Shown: one piece after another, positions 18,837 to 27,124 of the stretch
Position numbering within the stretch: the first letter of the stretch is position 1
Layout: every line of letters begins with the position of its first letter
Origin: Flavimaribacter sediminis
Lineage (GTDB): Bacteria > Pseudomonadota > Alphaproteobacteria > Rhizobiales > Rhizobiaceae
Assembly: GCF_019492055.1 (NCBI RefSeq)
Contig: NZ_JAICBX010000006.1
Span: 179,617-243,616, forward strand
Length of the DNA: 64,000 nt
Direction of reading: 5' to 3'
Notes under the pieces: generated by a model
The model's input: the letters and a program-made list of their open reading frames with translations, nothing else
The model's database searches: none
Told to the model about the DNA's origin: nothing
Made by a program: the position numbers and the translations under genes

Positions 18837-19910
18837 GTGAACACGCACGCCATGACGATGGAGGATTTTCGACAGGAGTTCCTGGCCGATCACCCGGATT
18901 TCGACAATCACGAACAGGTCGTTTTCAGGCGGCTTCCCGAGTTCGGCGTGGACGTCATAATCGCCATTCACAACACGGTGCTCGGACCTGCCCTTGGCGG
19001 CGCGCGACTCTGGAAGTACCCGACCAAAGCCGCAGCCTTGACCGATGTCCTGCGCCTTTCCTCAGGCATGACCTGCAAGAACGCCCTGGCGGGTCTGGAA
19101 TTCGGAGGCGGCAAGGCTGTTGTTATCGCCGATCCGCAACGTGACAAATCACCCGCTCTGCTCAGGGCTTTTGCAAGAACCGTCAACGACCTCGAGGGAC
19201 GATATATCAGCGGTGAAGACGTGGGCCTGACCCCGCCCGATATGGATATTCTCGCGGAAGTCACCCCTTATGTCCGGGGTGGAACAAAAGGTCCGGCGGG
19301 AGATCCCTCCCCGTTTACGGCGCTGGGCGTGTTCGAAGGAATGAAGGAGGCCCGCCGCTTCAAGTTCGATGACGAGCGGATCGCCGGTTTGACCGTATCC
19401 ATACAGGGACTGGGCAATGTCGGGTGGCGGGTGGCGGAAATGCTTCACGAAGCAGGCGCTAAACTCGTTGTATCTGATATCAGAGGCGACCGCGTCAAAG
19501 AGGCCGAAACCGCGTTCGGGGCGACTGCCGTCGACCCTGAAAAATCGCATCGCGTTGAAGCGGACATATACGCGCCATGCGCGCTGGGCGCCATCATCAA
19601 TGACGAGACTGTGGACGAGATTGCAGCGCCGATTGTCGCGGGTTCGGCGAACAACCAGCTTGCGGCTTCGTATCACGGTCAACTGTTAGCAGAACGCGAC
19701 ATTCTTTTCGCGCCAGACTACGTGCTCAACGCCGGAGGCGTCATCTGTTTGGCGCGCCAGGATGAAACCGGTCCCGAGATCGAAAGCAGGGTGCGCTCGA
19801 TCGCGCGCACACTCCGCAAAATCTTCGAAACCGCCGCCAGGGAAAACCTGCCGACCAGCATGGTGGCCGGTCAGATGGCGCGCAGTCGCCTGAAACACCG
19901 GGCCGGGTGA
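18837..19910 (+). CDS. leucine dehydrogenase-type amino acid dehydrogenase
   Basis: 357-residue member of the Glu/Leu/Phe/Val dehydrogenase family, which oxidatively deaminates branched-chain or aromatic amino acids with NAD+. The N-terminal domain has GPALGGARLW, GMTCKNALAGLEFGGGKAVV (catalytic lysine in GGGK and the substrate-binding lysine in TCKNA) and ISGEDVGLTP. The Rossmann domain starts at SIQGLGNVGWRVAE. The length is right for octameric leucine dehydrogenases. The GTG at 18837 has GAGGTGG about seven bases upstream; ATG at 18852 is the alternative. It stands alone. Confidence 0.88.
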   Translation: MNTHAMTMEDFRQEFLADHPDFDNHEQVVFRRLPEFGVDVIIAIHNTVLGPALGGARLWKYPTKAAALTDVLRLSSGMTCKNALAGLEFGGGKAVVIADPQRDKSPALLRAFARTVNDLEGRYISGEDVGLTPPDMDILAEVTPYVRGGTKGPAGDPSPFTALGVFEGMKEARRFKFDDERIAGLTVSIQGLGNVGWRVAEMLHEAGAKLVVSDIRGDRVKEAETAFGATAVDPEKSHRVEADIYAPCALGAIINDETVDEIAAPIVAGSANNQLAASYHGQLLAERDILFAPDYVLNAGGVICLARQDETGPEIESRVRSIARTLRKIFETAARENLPTSMVAGQMARSRLKHRAG

Positions 19911-20104
19911 AATCAGCTGCTATCGCCTTGTTTGAAATATGCGACGGAGCCGGAGCCGGACATCAATGATGCATCGCAAGAGTATCTAAATATTCTGGTT
20001 ACAGTGCGTTAGTAATGTCGACACAATTGCAACTTTCGAAGTGCCAATGACCTACTTCTGTGTATATTGGCGCCCGTTGAAACTCTACACGCTAGGAGGT
20101 GAGT

Positions 20105-20884
20105 ATGAGGAAATTGCTACTGTGGGGATTGGCGGCGCTCTGCCTGCCGTTTATGACTGTTACCGCGCTGGCGCAAACGCCAGGCTATACCACTACCGGT
20201 GTGCACCTTCGCGCAGGTCCGGGAACAAACTATCCGTCCGTCGCCGTCGTGCCTGCGAATTCGGCAATCAAGATTTACGGCTGCCAGTCCGGTTACGACT
20301 GGTGCGACACCAAGTGGGGCGCAGCCCGCGGCTGGATCGACTCCCAATACATAGTCACTGTCGACAATGGTCAGAAAACACAGCTGACACCGGCTGTCGC
20401 CACCGCAGTCGGCATCGGCCTCGCGACGTTTAGCCAGGCGTACTGGAACAGCTACTACGTCGGATACCCCTGGTATAACCAGTGGGCTCACTACTATCAC
20501 CCCTATGGCCCTTATGGTCCGCATCACCCCTACGGACCACCCCCGCCGTATCATCCATACGGCCCCTACGGCCCGCATCACCCATACGGCCCCTACGGCC
20601 CGCATCACCCATATGGACCACCCCCGCCGCATCACTCCGGCTATGGGCCTCATGGTGGTCCGCCTCCCGGAGTTCCCGCACACTATGGCGGCGGCGGAAT
20701 GCCCGGAGGTATGCCGGGCGGCTTTGGCGGTGGAATGCCGCACGGCGGGTTCGGCGGCGGAATGCCACATGGTGGATTCGGCGGCGGCATGCCCGGCGGG
20801 TTCGGCGGCGGGATGCCCGGCGGCTTTGGCGGCGGCGGATTCGGCGGCGGCCACATGGGCGGCGGCTTTGGCGGCCATCGCTAG
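20105..20884 (+). CDS. secreted SH3-domain protein with His/Pro/Tyr and Gly/Met-rich repeats
   Basis: 259 residues. The ATG at 20105 follows a perfect AGGAGGT ribosome site; a GTG at 20099 lies inside that site and is not a start. A signal peptide (about 1-24, ending VTALAQ) is followed by a bacterial SH3 domain (about 27-92) of the type that binds peptidoglycan or envelope partners. A Tyr/His/Pro-rich tract follows, with repeated PYGP and HHPYG units (about 120-190). Last comes a Gly-rich tract with repeated GGMPGG, GGMPHGG and GGFGGG units to the end. The His- and Met-rich tail could bind metal or form a disordered wall-associated polymer; that is inference. A strong terminator follows. Confidence 0.75.
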   Translation: MRKLLLWGLAALCLPFMTVTALAQTPGYTTTGVHLRAGPGTNYPSVAVVPANSAIKIYGCQSGYDWCDTKWGAARGWIDSQYIVTVDNGQKTQLTPAVATAVGIGLATFSQAYWNSYYVGYPWYNQWAHYYHPYGPYGPHHPYGPPPPYHPYGPYGPHHPYGPYGPHHPYGPPPPHHSGYGPHGGPPPGVPAHYGGGGMPGGMPGGFGGGMPHGGFGGGMPHGGFGGGMPGGFGGGMPGGFGGGGFGGGHMGGGFGGHR

Positions 20885-20915
20885 AACAACGCGGGCGTCA
20901 GCCTGAACATGCAGC

Positions 20916-20943
20916 GGGGCCGTTCATCGGCCCCGTTTTTTTT
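20916..20943 (+). terminator. rho-independent terminator
   Basis: A perfect 7-bp stem GGGGCCG / CGGCCCC with loop TTCAT is followed directly by G and eight T residues. It lies 32 bases after the stop of the SH3 protein gene and ends that transcript. Confidence 0.95.
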
Positions 20944-21467
20944 GTATCTGCACGACGGCGACATCGCCACATGGATCTTTTCTTTTCGCTGCGAACCAGC
21001 CGCGCAAAAGATCCGATCAGACACTCGCAGGCAATACGGCGCTTACGATTTCAGTATTGTCAGGCTTACATTTCCACAAATAGAAGCATTCGATATCTTC
21101 TGCAAACACACCAACACTAAAAATTGCAATATATAACATAATAATAATATCGTAGTAATTTATAGAGAATATCAATCATAGTTATTCTCAAAACTCGATT
21201 TTTTATCTATATTGATTATTTGATGACCCCAAGCTGCTTCGATAGTTTCATTGAAGAAGACAGTGCGCATGTTCGGCGTCACGCTGGACATCGCTTCACT
21301 GCCCGATCGCCTGCAGATTCAACAACTATCAGTAGATTTTGTTGTTCTTCCATTTGCTTTACTTCCGTCGAGCGGCAACCACCCCAAGACATCAAAAACA
21401 TCAAATCAGATCGCGACAGCTTCGCCTCGTGGAGCCTGGAGGCGCGGGCCGTGGGAGTGGCGCCCTG
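20944..21467. other. long intergenic region with a very AT-rich core
   Basis: About 520 bases without a convincing gene. The part from about 21110 to 21235 is far richer in A and T than the rest of the window, with runs such as ATAATAATAAT; it may be a promoter/UP region, a silenced insertion or a remnant. Short open frames here lack ribosome sites and family resemblance. Confidence 0.5.
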
Positions 21468-22142
21468 ATGACCAACCCGATCAAAGACCCATATGAAAAC
21501 CCCAAATCGATAGAGTTCGGTTTCAGGAAAAAACGCTTCGCCCCTTTTGAAGAGATGATTCACGACCTGATGCCGGAAAGACGGCCGGTTCGCATACTCG
21601 ACCTGGGGGGCACGGAAACTTACTGGATGATCGCGCGTGACCTGCTCGAAGAATATCACGGTCGGATTCACGTCACGATCGTCAACAATGAACCGATGGA
21701 GATCAAAGACCACAAGCATTTCTCGTTCGTGTGCGCGGATGCGAAGGACAAAAGCCTGCTTGTTGGAGAAGAGTTCGACATTGTGCATTCAAATTCGGTT
21801 ATCGAACATGTCGGTAATTGGGAGGCGATCCTTAATTTCAGGGACAATGTGCACCGGCTCGGCAAGCGTCACTTCATCCAGACGCCAAACTACTGGTTTC
21901 CCATCGAACCCCATTTTCGTTTTATCGGCTTTCATTGGCTGCCGCTTTTTCTGCGCGCATGGTTGCTGCGGAACAGAAAGTGCGGGTTTTACCTGCAGGA
22001 GCCCGATTTCCTGAAATCGAGAGAGATCGTCGACAGCATCAAACTGATGACTGGGAAAGAAATGCGTCATCTGTTTTTCGACTCCCGGATTGTCAGTGAA
22101 TCCTTTGGCGGCCTCACAAAGTCTTTCATAGCCATCAAGTAG
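21468..22142 (+). CDS. class I SAM-dependent methyltransferase
   Basis: 224 residues. Motif I is ILDLGGTETYW (about residues 40-50), and the family loop SNSVIEHVG follows FDIVH (about 104-114), as in type-11 methyltransferases. The C-terminal half is rich in aromatic residues (PNYWFPIEPHFRF), a feature of methyltransferases found in polysaccharide or lipid gene clusters. The substrate is unknown. The start at 21468 begins at the first residues of the conserved family (MTNPIKDPYENP); a longer in-frame reading from 21339 runs through low-quality sequence. Confidence 0.75.
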   Translation: MTNPIKDPYENPKSIEFGFRKKRFAPFEEMIHDLMPERRPVRILDLGGTETYWMIARDLLEEYHGRIHVTIVNNEPMEIKDHKHFSFVCADAKDKSLLVGEEFDIVHSNSVIEHVGNWEAILNFRDNVHRLGKRHFIQTPNYWFPIEPHFRFIGFHWLPLFLRAWLLRNRKCGFYLQEPDFLKSREIVDSIKLMTGKEMRHLFFDSRIVSESFGGLTKSFIAIK

Positions 22143-22268
22143 CAATCGGATGCCGGCGCATCGCGCATCGGGATCAGTCAATCTTCAACCCCGCGCTTTC
22201 CAGTATCCACCTCGGCAGGCAGTCAGCGTAAGAAGCACCCTGGAAAACGCCTCCACAGGCGATCCGTT

Positions 22269-23153
22269 TTGTCCTATCGTGCCTGGATGGATGTGATCCT
22301 TTCATTCTTGCGCGGAGAACGGGCTCTCGGTCCGTCCTTCTGGTTTTTCTTCGTCGCGCCCTGCATCATCGTCTACGCAGCGCTGGCCGGCGTGATGACC
22401 TTGCCCTACGTCCCGCTCATTGTTTTCGTTTGCCTGCTTGTCGCCTCTCTTTCGATTTTCGCGACGCTGTCGATCGGCGTCATCCGCGCCGGAGAGGCCC
22501 ATGTCGCCGCGCGCGGCTCGCTGGCGCCCGTCTGGGGCAGCTACGTCGCAATCATAATCGTGCTGTTCATCTTCGGCACACAATGGCTGGGTCTCTATCA
22601 GCGCACGATCTGGAAACCCGAAGAAGAGCTGTTCACGACGAAGATGGACCGCCTCCACGCTTCAACCTACGACTTGTCGCTGTCCGAAGACGGCCGCGTC
22701 CTGACGCTCGATGGCGACGTCGCCCTCGGTTCGACCAAAATCATTCGGAATCTGTTGTCGGAGAGTTCAGGCGTCGAAGCCCTGGCGCTCAACAGCAAAG
22801 GCGGAAATATCTACGAAGCGAGGGGCATCGCGCGACTGGTGTCGGAAGGAAATCTCGACACCCGTATCGATGGCGAATGCAGTTCGGCCTGTACGATCAT
22901 CTTCATTTCCGGCGCCAACAGATCGATGGGCCGCAGCGCCCGGCTCGGCTTTCACCAGTATCGTCTGGACAGCACAGCCAATATTCCAAACGTCGATATT
23001 GCCGAGGAGCAGTCGCGCGACCGCGCATTCTTCGAAAATCAGGCAATTGATCCGGAGTTTCTGAAAAGGATCTTCAACAGTCCGCACAATGCAATCTGGT
23101 ATCCTGAACGATCGGAACTCGAAACCGCGGGCGTGATCACGACACCGGACTGA
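22269..23153 (+). CDS. membrane protein with ClpP/crotonase-like periplasmic domain (COG3904-like)
   Basis: About 294 residues. Three hydrophobic segments at the N terminus (about 20-45, 48-72 and 90-112) are followed by a soluble domain resembling the ClpP-fold proteins of COG3904: ALNSKGGNIYEARGIARL corresponds to the oxyanion strand, the serine in CSSACTIIF to the nucleophile, and LGFHQYR to the catalytic histidine. It may be a membrane-anchored serine protease of unknown substrate. Start uncertain: TTG at 22269 or ATG at 22287; neither has a strong ribosome site. Its last 17 bases overlap the end of the convergent cyclase gene. Confidence 0.65.
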   Translation: MSYRAWMDVILSFLRGERALGPSFWFFFVAPCIIVYAALAGVMTLPYVPLIVFVCLLVASLSIFATLSIGVIRAGEAHVAARGSLAPVWGSYVAIIIVLFIFGTQWLGLYQRTIWKPEEELFTTKMDRLHASTYDLSLSEDGRVLTLDGDVALGSTKIIRNLLSESSGVEALALNSKGGNIYEARGIARLVSEGNLDTRIDGECSSACTIIFISGANRSMGRSARLGFHQYRLDSTANIPNVDIAEEQSRDRAFFENQAIDPEFLKRIFNSPHNAIWYPERSELETAGVITTPD

Positions 23154-24759
23154 TCTGCGCGTCCGGCTGCTCGACATCCGCATCGAGATTGCCTGCCGCG
23201 TAGATCTCCTGGCTTGATTCAAATCCGTCGAAACGATGCGAGCCGATCGAAAAGACATTCTGCGGCAGGCTGTCGCCGTTGCTTTCCAGCGCGTGAACGA
23301 AGTCGCGCGACATGATGATCTTGTTGCCGGTCGCCTTGCAAAGTCCCTCCATCCTCGTGGCGAGATTGACCGCGGGGCCAATGACCGTGAAATCGAGGCG
23401 ATCATGGCTGCCGATATTGCCGTAGGTCACATCGCCGATATGCAAAGCGATGCCCATGTCTATCGGCGGACCATCTTCGGTAAGCCCCTTCTCAAGGTTT
23501 TGCTCGACGACCTTCATCGCCTGGCGGGCCGACCGCAGGGCCAGTTCCGCCTGCCCTGCCCTGTCGTCGGCGAGATCGGAAACCGGAAAGACGGCGAGAA
23601 CCGCGTCGCCGATGAATTTGAGCACTTCCCCGCCATTTTCGCTGATCGGCGCCAGAACCATGTCGTAATAGCGATTGAGCATCTTCAGATAGTCGTCGCG
23701 CGGAAGTTCTTCTGCGAGCCTCGTCGAGTTTCGCAGGTCGCTGAACAGGATCACGGCCTGGATATCCTCGCCTAGGCCACGCCGAATGTCGCCGTTCAAC
23801 ACGCGTATGCCGGTGCGACGTCCGAGATAGGTGTCGAGCAGCGTCTGCGTGTTCTTGCGTAATGTCAGAACTTCGAAATACCGCCCAATCGCCCCGACGA
23901 TTTCGAAGATCTGTCCCAGGTCCGCCGTTGAAAATCCGTCGACGCTGTCGCTCGCGAGCGTAATCACGTTGATCTGCCCGTCCGAAAACGGAAGCGGCAT
24001 AGCCACATAATCCGTCGCGCCGGCGGCCTTCAGTTCGTGAATGATCGGATAGTCGAACTCGAAGACGTCGACATTGAGAGGCTGGCGCACGCCGCCTTTG
24101 GCCATACTGACATAGTAGATCGGGCTGTTGACGAATTCGGGATCGTCGAGGAGATCGTAACTCGCTTCGGCCAGGATGGCCTCGTCTGTATCGCGCTTCC
24201 AGATAATATTGGTGCCTGCAATCTCGGGATGCAGCGACCAGAGCACGACCGACATGCGGCTGACGCCGATGCCGGCCTCCACGAGTTTGTGCCCGAGCAT
24301 GCGCGCAAGCTCCCGGCGCGTCTTGCAATTGCCTGCTCCGCGCAACACCCAATCGCTCAAGGGACTGCTGATATGGGCTTCCTCGATCCGGACATCCGGA
24401 GGTGAAACCGAAAAGTCATAGTCCTGGGCGACCGCATCCGTGAAACAGAGGTACCCGCCTATCCCGCGCGCTTCCGCGAGAGGACGCTGATACGACCAGG
24501 CGCCGTTTTCCTGAATGCCGGACGGAGTTTTGACATGCCAATAGGAGGCTGTCCCCTTGAACGGGCAGAAGGTCTTTTGATCGGAAGGAATCAGGATATC
24601 GGGATCGACCGCGTCAACTGGAAAGTAATAGCAGTCCGCCAGGCGCGTTTCCCGCAGCACGCGCGCCCGGTCTGAAAAAGCGACAGTCTGCCCCTCATGA
24701 AGGACAGCGACCTCGCCCGCCACATCTCCGATCTCGATGCTGTATCCGTTTTCATTCAT
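23137..24759 (-). CDS. DUF427 - class III adenylate/guanylate cyclase fusion
   Basis: 540 residues. Residues 1-95 form a DUF427 domain (RVLRETRLADCYYFP, TFCPFKGTASYWHV). The middle (about 150-320) is a GAF-like region shared with the neighbouring cyclase. The C terminus (about 340-510) is a class III nucleotide cyclase: metal aspartates in ILFSDLRNSTR and KFIGDAVLAVFP, and the RLDFTVIGPAVNLATR loop with the base-contacting Asp and the Asn/Arg of the transition state. All catalytic positions appear present, so it should make cAMP (or cGMP). No membrane segment is seen. The DUF427 fusion is unusual, since DUF427 usually occurs as a small stand-alone protein. Confidence 0.85.
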   Translation of the reverse strand: MNENGYSIEIGDVAGEVAVLHEGQTVAFSDRARVLRETRLADCYYFPVDAVDPDILIPSDQKTFCPFKGTASYWHVKTPSGIQENGAWSYQRPLAEARGIGGYLCFTDAVAQDYDFSVSPPDVRIEEAHISSPLSDWVLRGAGNCKTRRELARMLGHKLVEAGIGVSRMSVVLWSLHPEIAGTNIIWKRDTDEAILAEASYDLLDDPEFVNSPIYYVSMAKGGVRQPLNVDVFEFDYPIIHELKAAGATDYVAMPLPFSDGQINVITLASDSVDGFSTADLGQIFEIVGAIGRYFEVLTLRKNTQTLLDTYLGRRTGIRVLNGDIRRGLGEDIQAVILFSDLRNSTRLAEELPRDDYLKMLNRYYDMVLAPISENGGEVLKFIGDAVLAVFPVSDLADDRAGQAELALRSARQAMKVVEQNLEKGLTEDGPPIDMGIALHIGDVTYGNIGSHDRLDFTVIGPAVNLATRMEGLCKATGNKIIMSRDFVHALESNGDSLPQNVFSIGSHRFDGFESSQEIYAAGNLDADVEQPDAQISPVS

Positions 24760-24857
24760 GCAGCGAACTTAAGCCGCTTCGATGCAGTTTCAAGTTCACT
24801 GTTCAGTGAACGGATTGTCTGCTGAAAAACGCACCATGCTTTGCGCTCCCTCCTGCC

Positions 24858-26066
24858 CTAGATCAGGGCGAAGGTTTCGATGTCCTGATCCAGACCGCGG
24901 ATCGCATGCATGCCCGTCGAGCGGAAAAGCGACGGAACGAGATCCGCCACCGCGCTGGTCGCAAGAACCGTATCGCCCGTCGCCTTGCAAAGCTGTTCGA
25001 CCCTGCTCGCCAGATTGACCGCCGGTCCGATGACGGTGAAATCCAGCCTGTCCCTGCTGCCGACGTTGCCGTAGGTCACCTGCCCCATATGAATTCCCGT
25101 GCCGGTTTCCAGCGGAGGCTTGCCCTCCGCCAGTCGGCGCTCGTTCAATGCATGGAGATTGGCGCGGATTTCAATGGCGGTTTCCGCAGCGCCAATACAG
25201 CGTTCCTCCTGGTTCTTCTCACCGGAGACCGGAAACACCGACAACACGCCGTCGCCCAGAAATTTCAGAATATCTCCGTCGCGGGCCTGTACCGCCTCCG
25301 CGACGATCTCAAAATAGTCGTTCACCGCCTCGATCAATTCGGCCTCGCGCCAGTAAGCGGATTTTGCGGTGAAATCCCTGAGGTCGGAAAACATAACAAC
25401 CGCGTCCATATGGACAAGATCGCCTCTGCGTATCGCGCCTTCGGCGACTTCTTTCGCCGGGCCTCGGCCGAGATAGGTCGCAAGCAGGCTGCGCATGGAC
25501 CGCCTCTGCGCGCAGGGCTCCATCGCCGCTGCGATCGGAGCCCTGAGTGACTCCAGCAATTCCAGGTCGCGCTCGGAGAACCCGCGCGGATCTTTCGTGA
25601 CAAAGCTCGCGCCCTGGGTGGAACCGTCGCTGAACGAAAGCGCCATCGCGAAAAAATCGGTCCCCCCTGCGTCGGCCATTTCGTGCAATACGCCGTGGTC
25701 GTCCGCGGGATGCAGATTGTCGAGCCGACGTCGGAATGTGGCTCGGTTTTGCACGACATGCTGAAAGGGCGAACCATGCCAGGCCGATGTCTGCAGAACA
25801 CTTGCCGGTATTGGATTTTCGACCGCCCCGTCCGGCGTCCAGACCGTGCTCCAGCCGACGATCAGCGGATTTGCAACCTGATGGTTTATGCGCATGCGCG
25901 ACAAGGGAACGCCAGAAGCCGCCAGGCGAGTCGCCAGACCCTCGACAACCTTCAGTCCGTCGCCATACAACCTGCCTTCGCCGATGAGCCAATTTGCGAT
26001 ATCCGGCGCACTGTCCACAGAATTGGTCGTATGATTACCCACAACGCTATCGCCCGAATGAAACAT
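24858..26066 (-). CDS. class III adenylate/guanylate cyclase
   Basis: 402 residues, a paralogue of the downstream cyclase without the DUF427 part. The N-terminal regulatory region (about 20-190) resembles the middle of its neighbour. The catalytic domain has metal aspartates in VMFSDLRDFTAKSA and KFLGDGVLSVFP and the RLDFTVIGPAVNLASR loop, so it looks active. The two genes are in the same direction, 98 bases apart, and probably arose by duplication. Its regulatory domain is likely to sense a different input. Confidence 0.85.
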   Translation of the reverse strand: MFHSGDSVVGNHTTNSVDSAPDIANWLIGEGRLYGDGLKVVEGLATRLAASGVPLSRMRINHQVANPLIVGWSTVWTPDGAVENPIPASVLQTSAWHGSPFQHVVQNRATFRRRLDNLHPADDHGVLHEMADAGGTDFFAMALSFSDGSTQGASFVTKDPRGFSERDLELLESLRAPIAAAMEPCAQRRSMRSLLATYLGRGPAKEVAEGAIRRGDLVHMDAVVMFSDLRDFTAKSAYWREAELIEAVNDYFEIVAEAVQARDGDILKFLGDGVLSVFPVSGEKNQEERCIGAAETAIEIRANLHALNERRLAEGKPPLETGTGIHMGQVTYGNVGSRDRLDFTVIGPAVNLASRVEQLCKATGDTVLATSAVADLVPSLFRSTGMHAIRGLDQDIETFALI

Positions 26067-26177
26067 TGTCCGGATGCAAAGACCCTCTCAGCAGACCGGA
26101 CCGGAAATTACCTCCGATATGGTAACCGTTTCGCTGGAAATCAAACAGCCGGCAATCCGGCCTGGAAATCGAATGGA

Positions 26178-27017
26178 TCAGGCGGCGGATCGCATGCGCG
26201 CCGAAGAAGCGGCGTCCGCTCCTTCAACCCGTGCGATGTGACGCAGGATGACCGGATTGATCACATCGGGATTGAAGACCGGCGCCATGTGGCCAAGCGC
26301 GGGAAACGCTTCGGTGCGAACGTCGCGAAAGGCGCTTGTTATATGTGACGTCACGCGCTCTGCAATGTCGGGTGACCGCCCGCCGCTCATCATCAGCGTC
26401 GGCAGATTGATCGCCCCCAGATCCTTCAAAGACCAGCTTTCAGCAAACCCGCCGTTGAAATCGGCAATGATCGAACGCGCCTGGGACGCGAATTTGTTGC
26501 GCGATTTGTCTGGGAGCGATTCCCAGGCCCCGTCTCCGTTCCAGAAATTGATAAAGGCGCGCATGCCCCGGTCGGGATTGCCGAAAGCCAGTGACACCGA
26601 AACCAGCCCCGCCAGCCTGCTGATCTGCCGGAAGAGCGCACGATCAATCGAGCATCCATGGTTGAGGAAGTGAAACGTCGCCGGCTCGTACAACGCCAGG
26701 CTTTTGACCAGGTCGGGTCGAACCATTGCGATTTTAAGCGCGACGCCCGCGCCGTTCGAATGTCCGACGAGATGAACAGGCTTCCCGTTGCGCTCGATCA
26801 GCTCGATGACGGGCGCCGCAGCAGCCGCGACGCCCTTCTGGGAAATATCTCGTGTCAGGCTGGCTTGACCGTATCCTGGAAGGTCAGGCGCGATGACCTC
26901 CATTTGCCCCGCGCAGTCAACGGCCAATGTCCGCCACTGGGCGCCGCTGGAGGCCGACGAATGGAGCGCGACCACCACGGGCGCGGACGAAATCTGGTCG
27001 TTTTTGAATTCTGGCAT
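26178..27017 (-). CDS. alpha/beta hydrolase
   Basis: 279-residue soluble alpha/beta hydrolase. The oxyanion region is ALHSSASSG, the nucleophile elbow is LVGHSNGAG (serine around residue 99), the acid lies in the TLMMSGGRSPDI strand, and the catalytic histidine in PALGHMAPV. This is a complete catalytic triad of the MhpC/haloperoxidase-like group; the substrate is not predictable. It is a single gene between the cyclases and the carboxypeptidase. Confidence 0.82.
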   Translation of the reverse strand: MPEFKNDQISSAPVVVALHSSASSGAQWRTLAVDCAGQMEVIAPDLPGYGQASLTRDISQKGVAAAAAPVIELIERNGKPVHLVGHSNGAGVALKIAMVRPDLVKSLALYEPATFHFLNHGCSIDRALFRQISRLAGLVSVSLAFGNPDRGMRAFINFWNGDGAWESLPDKSRNKFASQARSIIADFNGGFAESWSLKDLGAINLPTLMMSGGRSPDIAERVTSHITSAFRDVRTEAFPALGHMAPVFNPDVINPVILRHIARVEGADAASSARMRSAA

Positions 27018-27124
27018 CGCAGTTCATCCCGGCTTGCTTGATAATCCGGTTTTGAACGCCTGATGTTTCAGTCGATTTTCGCAGGTTCGGAATTAATGTT
27101 TCAATTGTTTAGGGTTGCCGTTGC

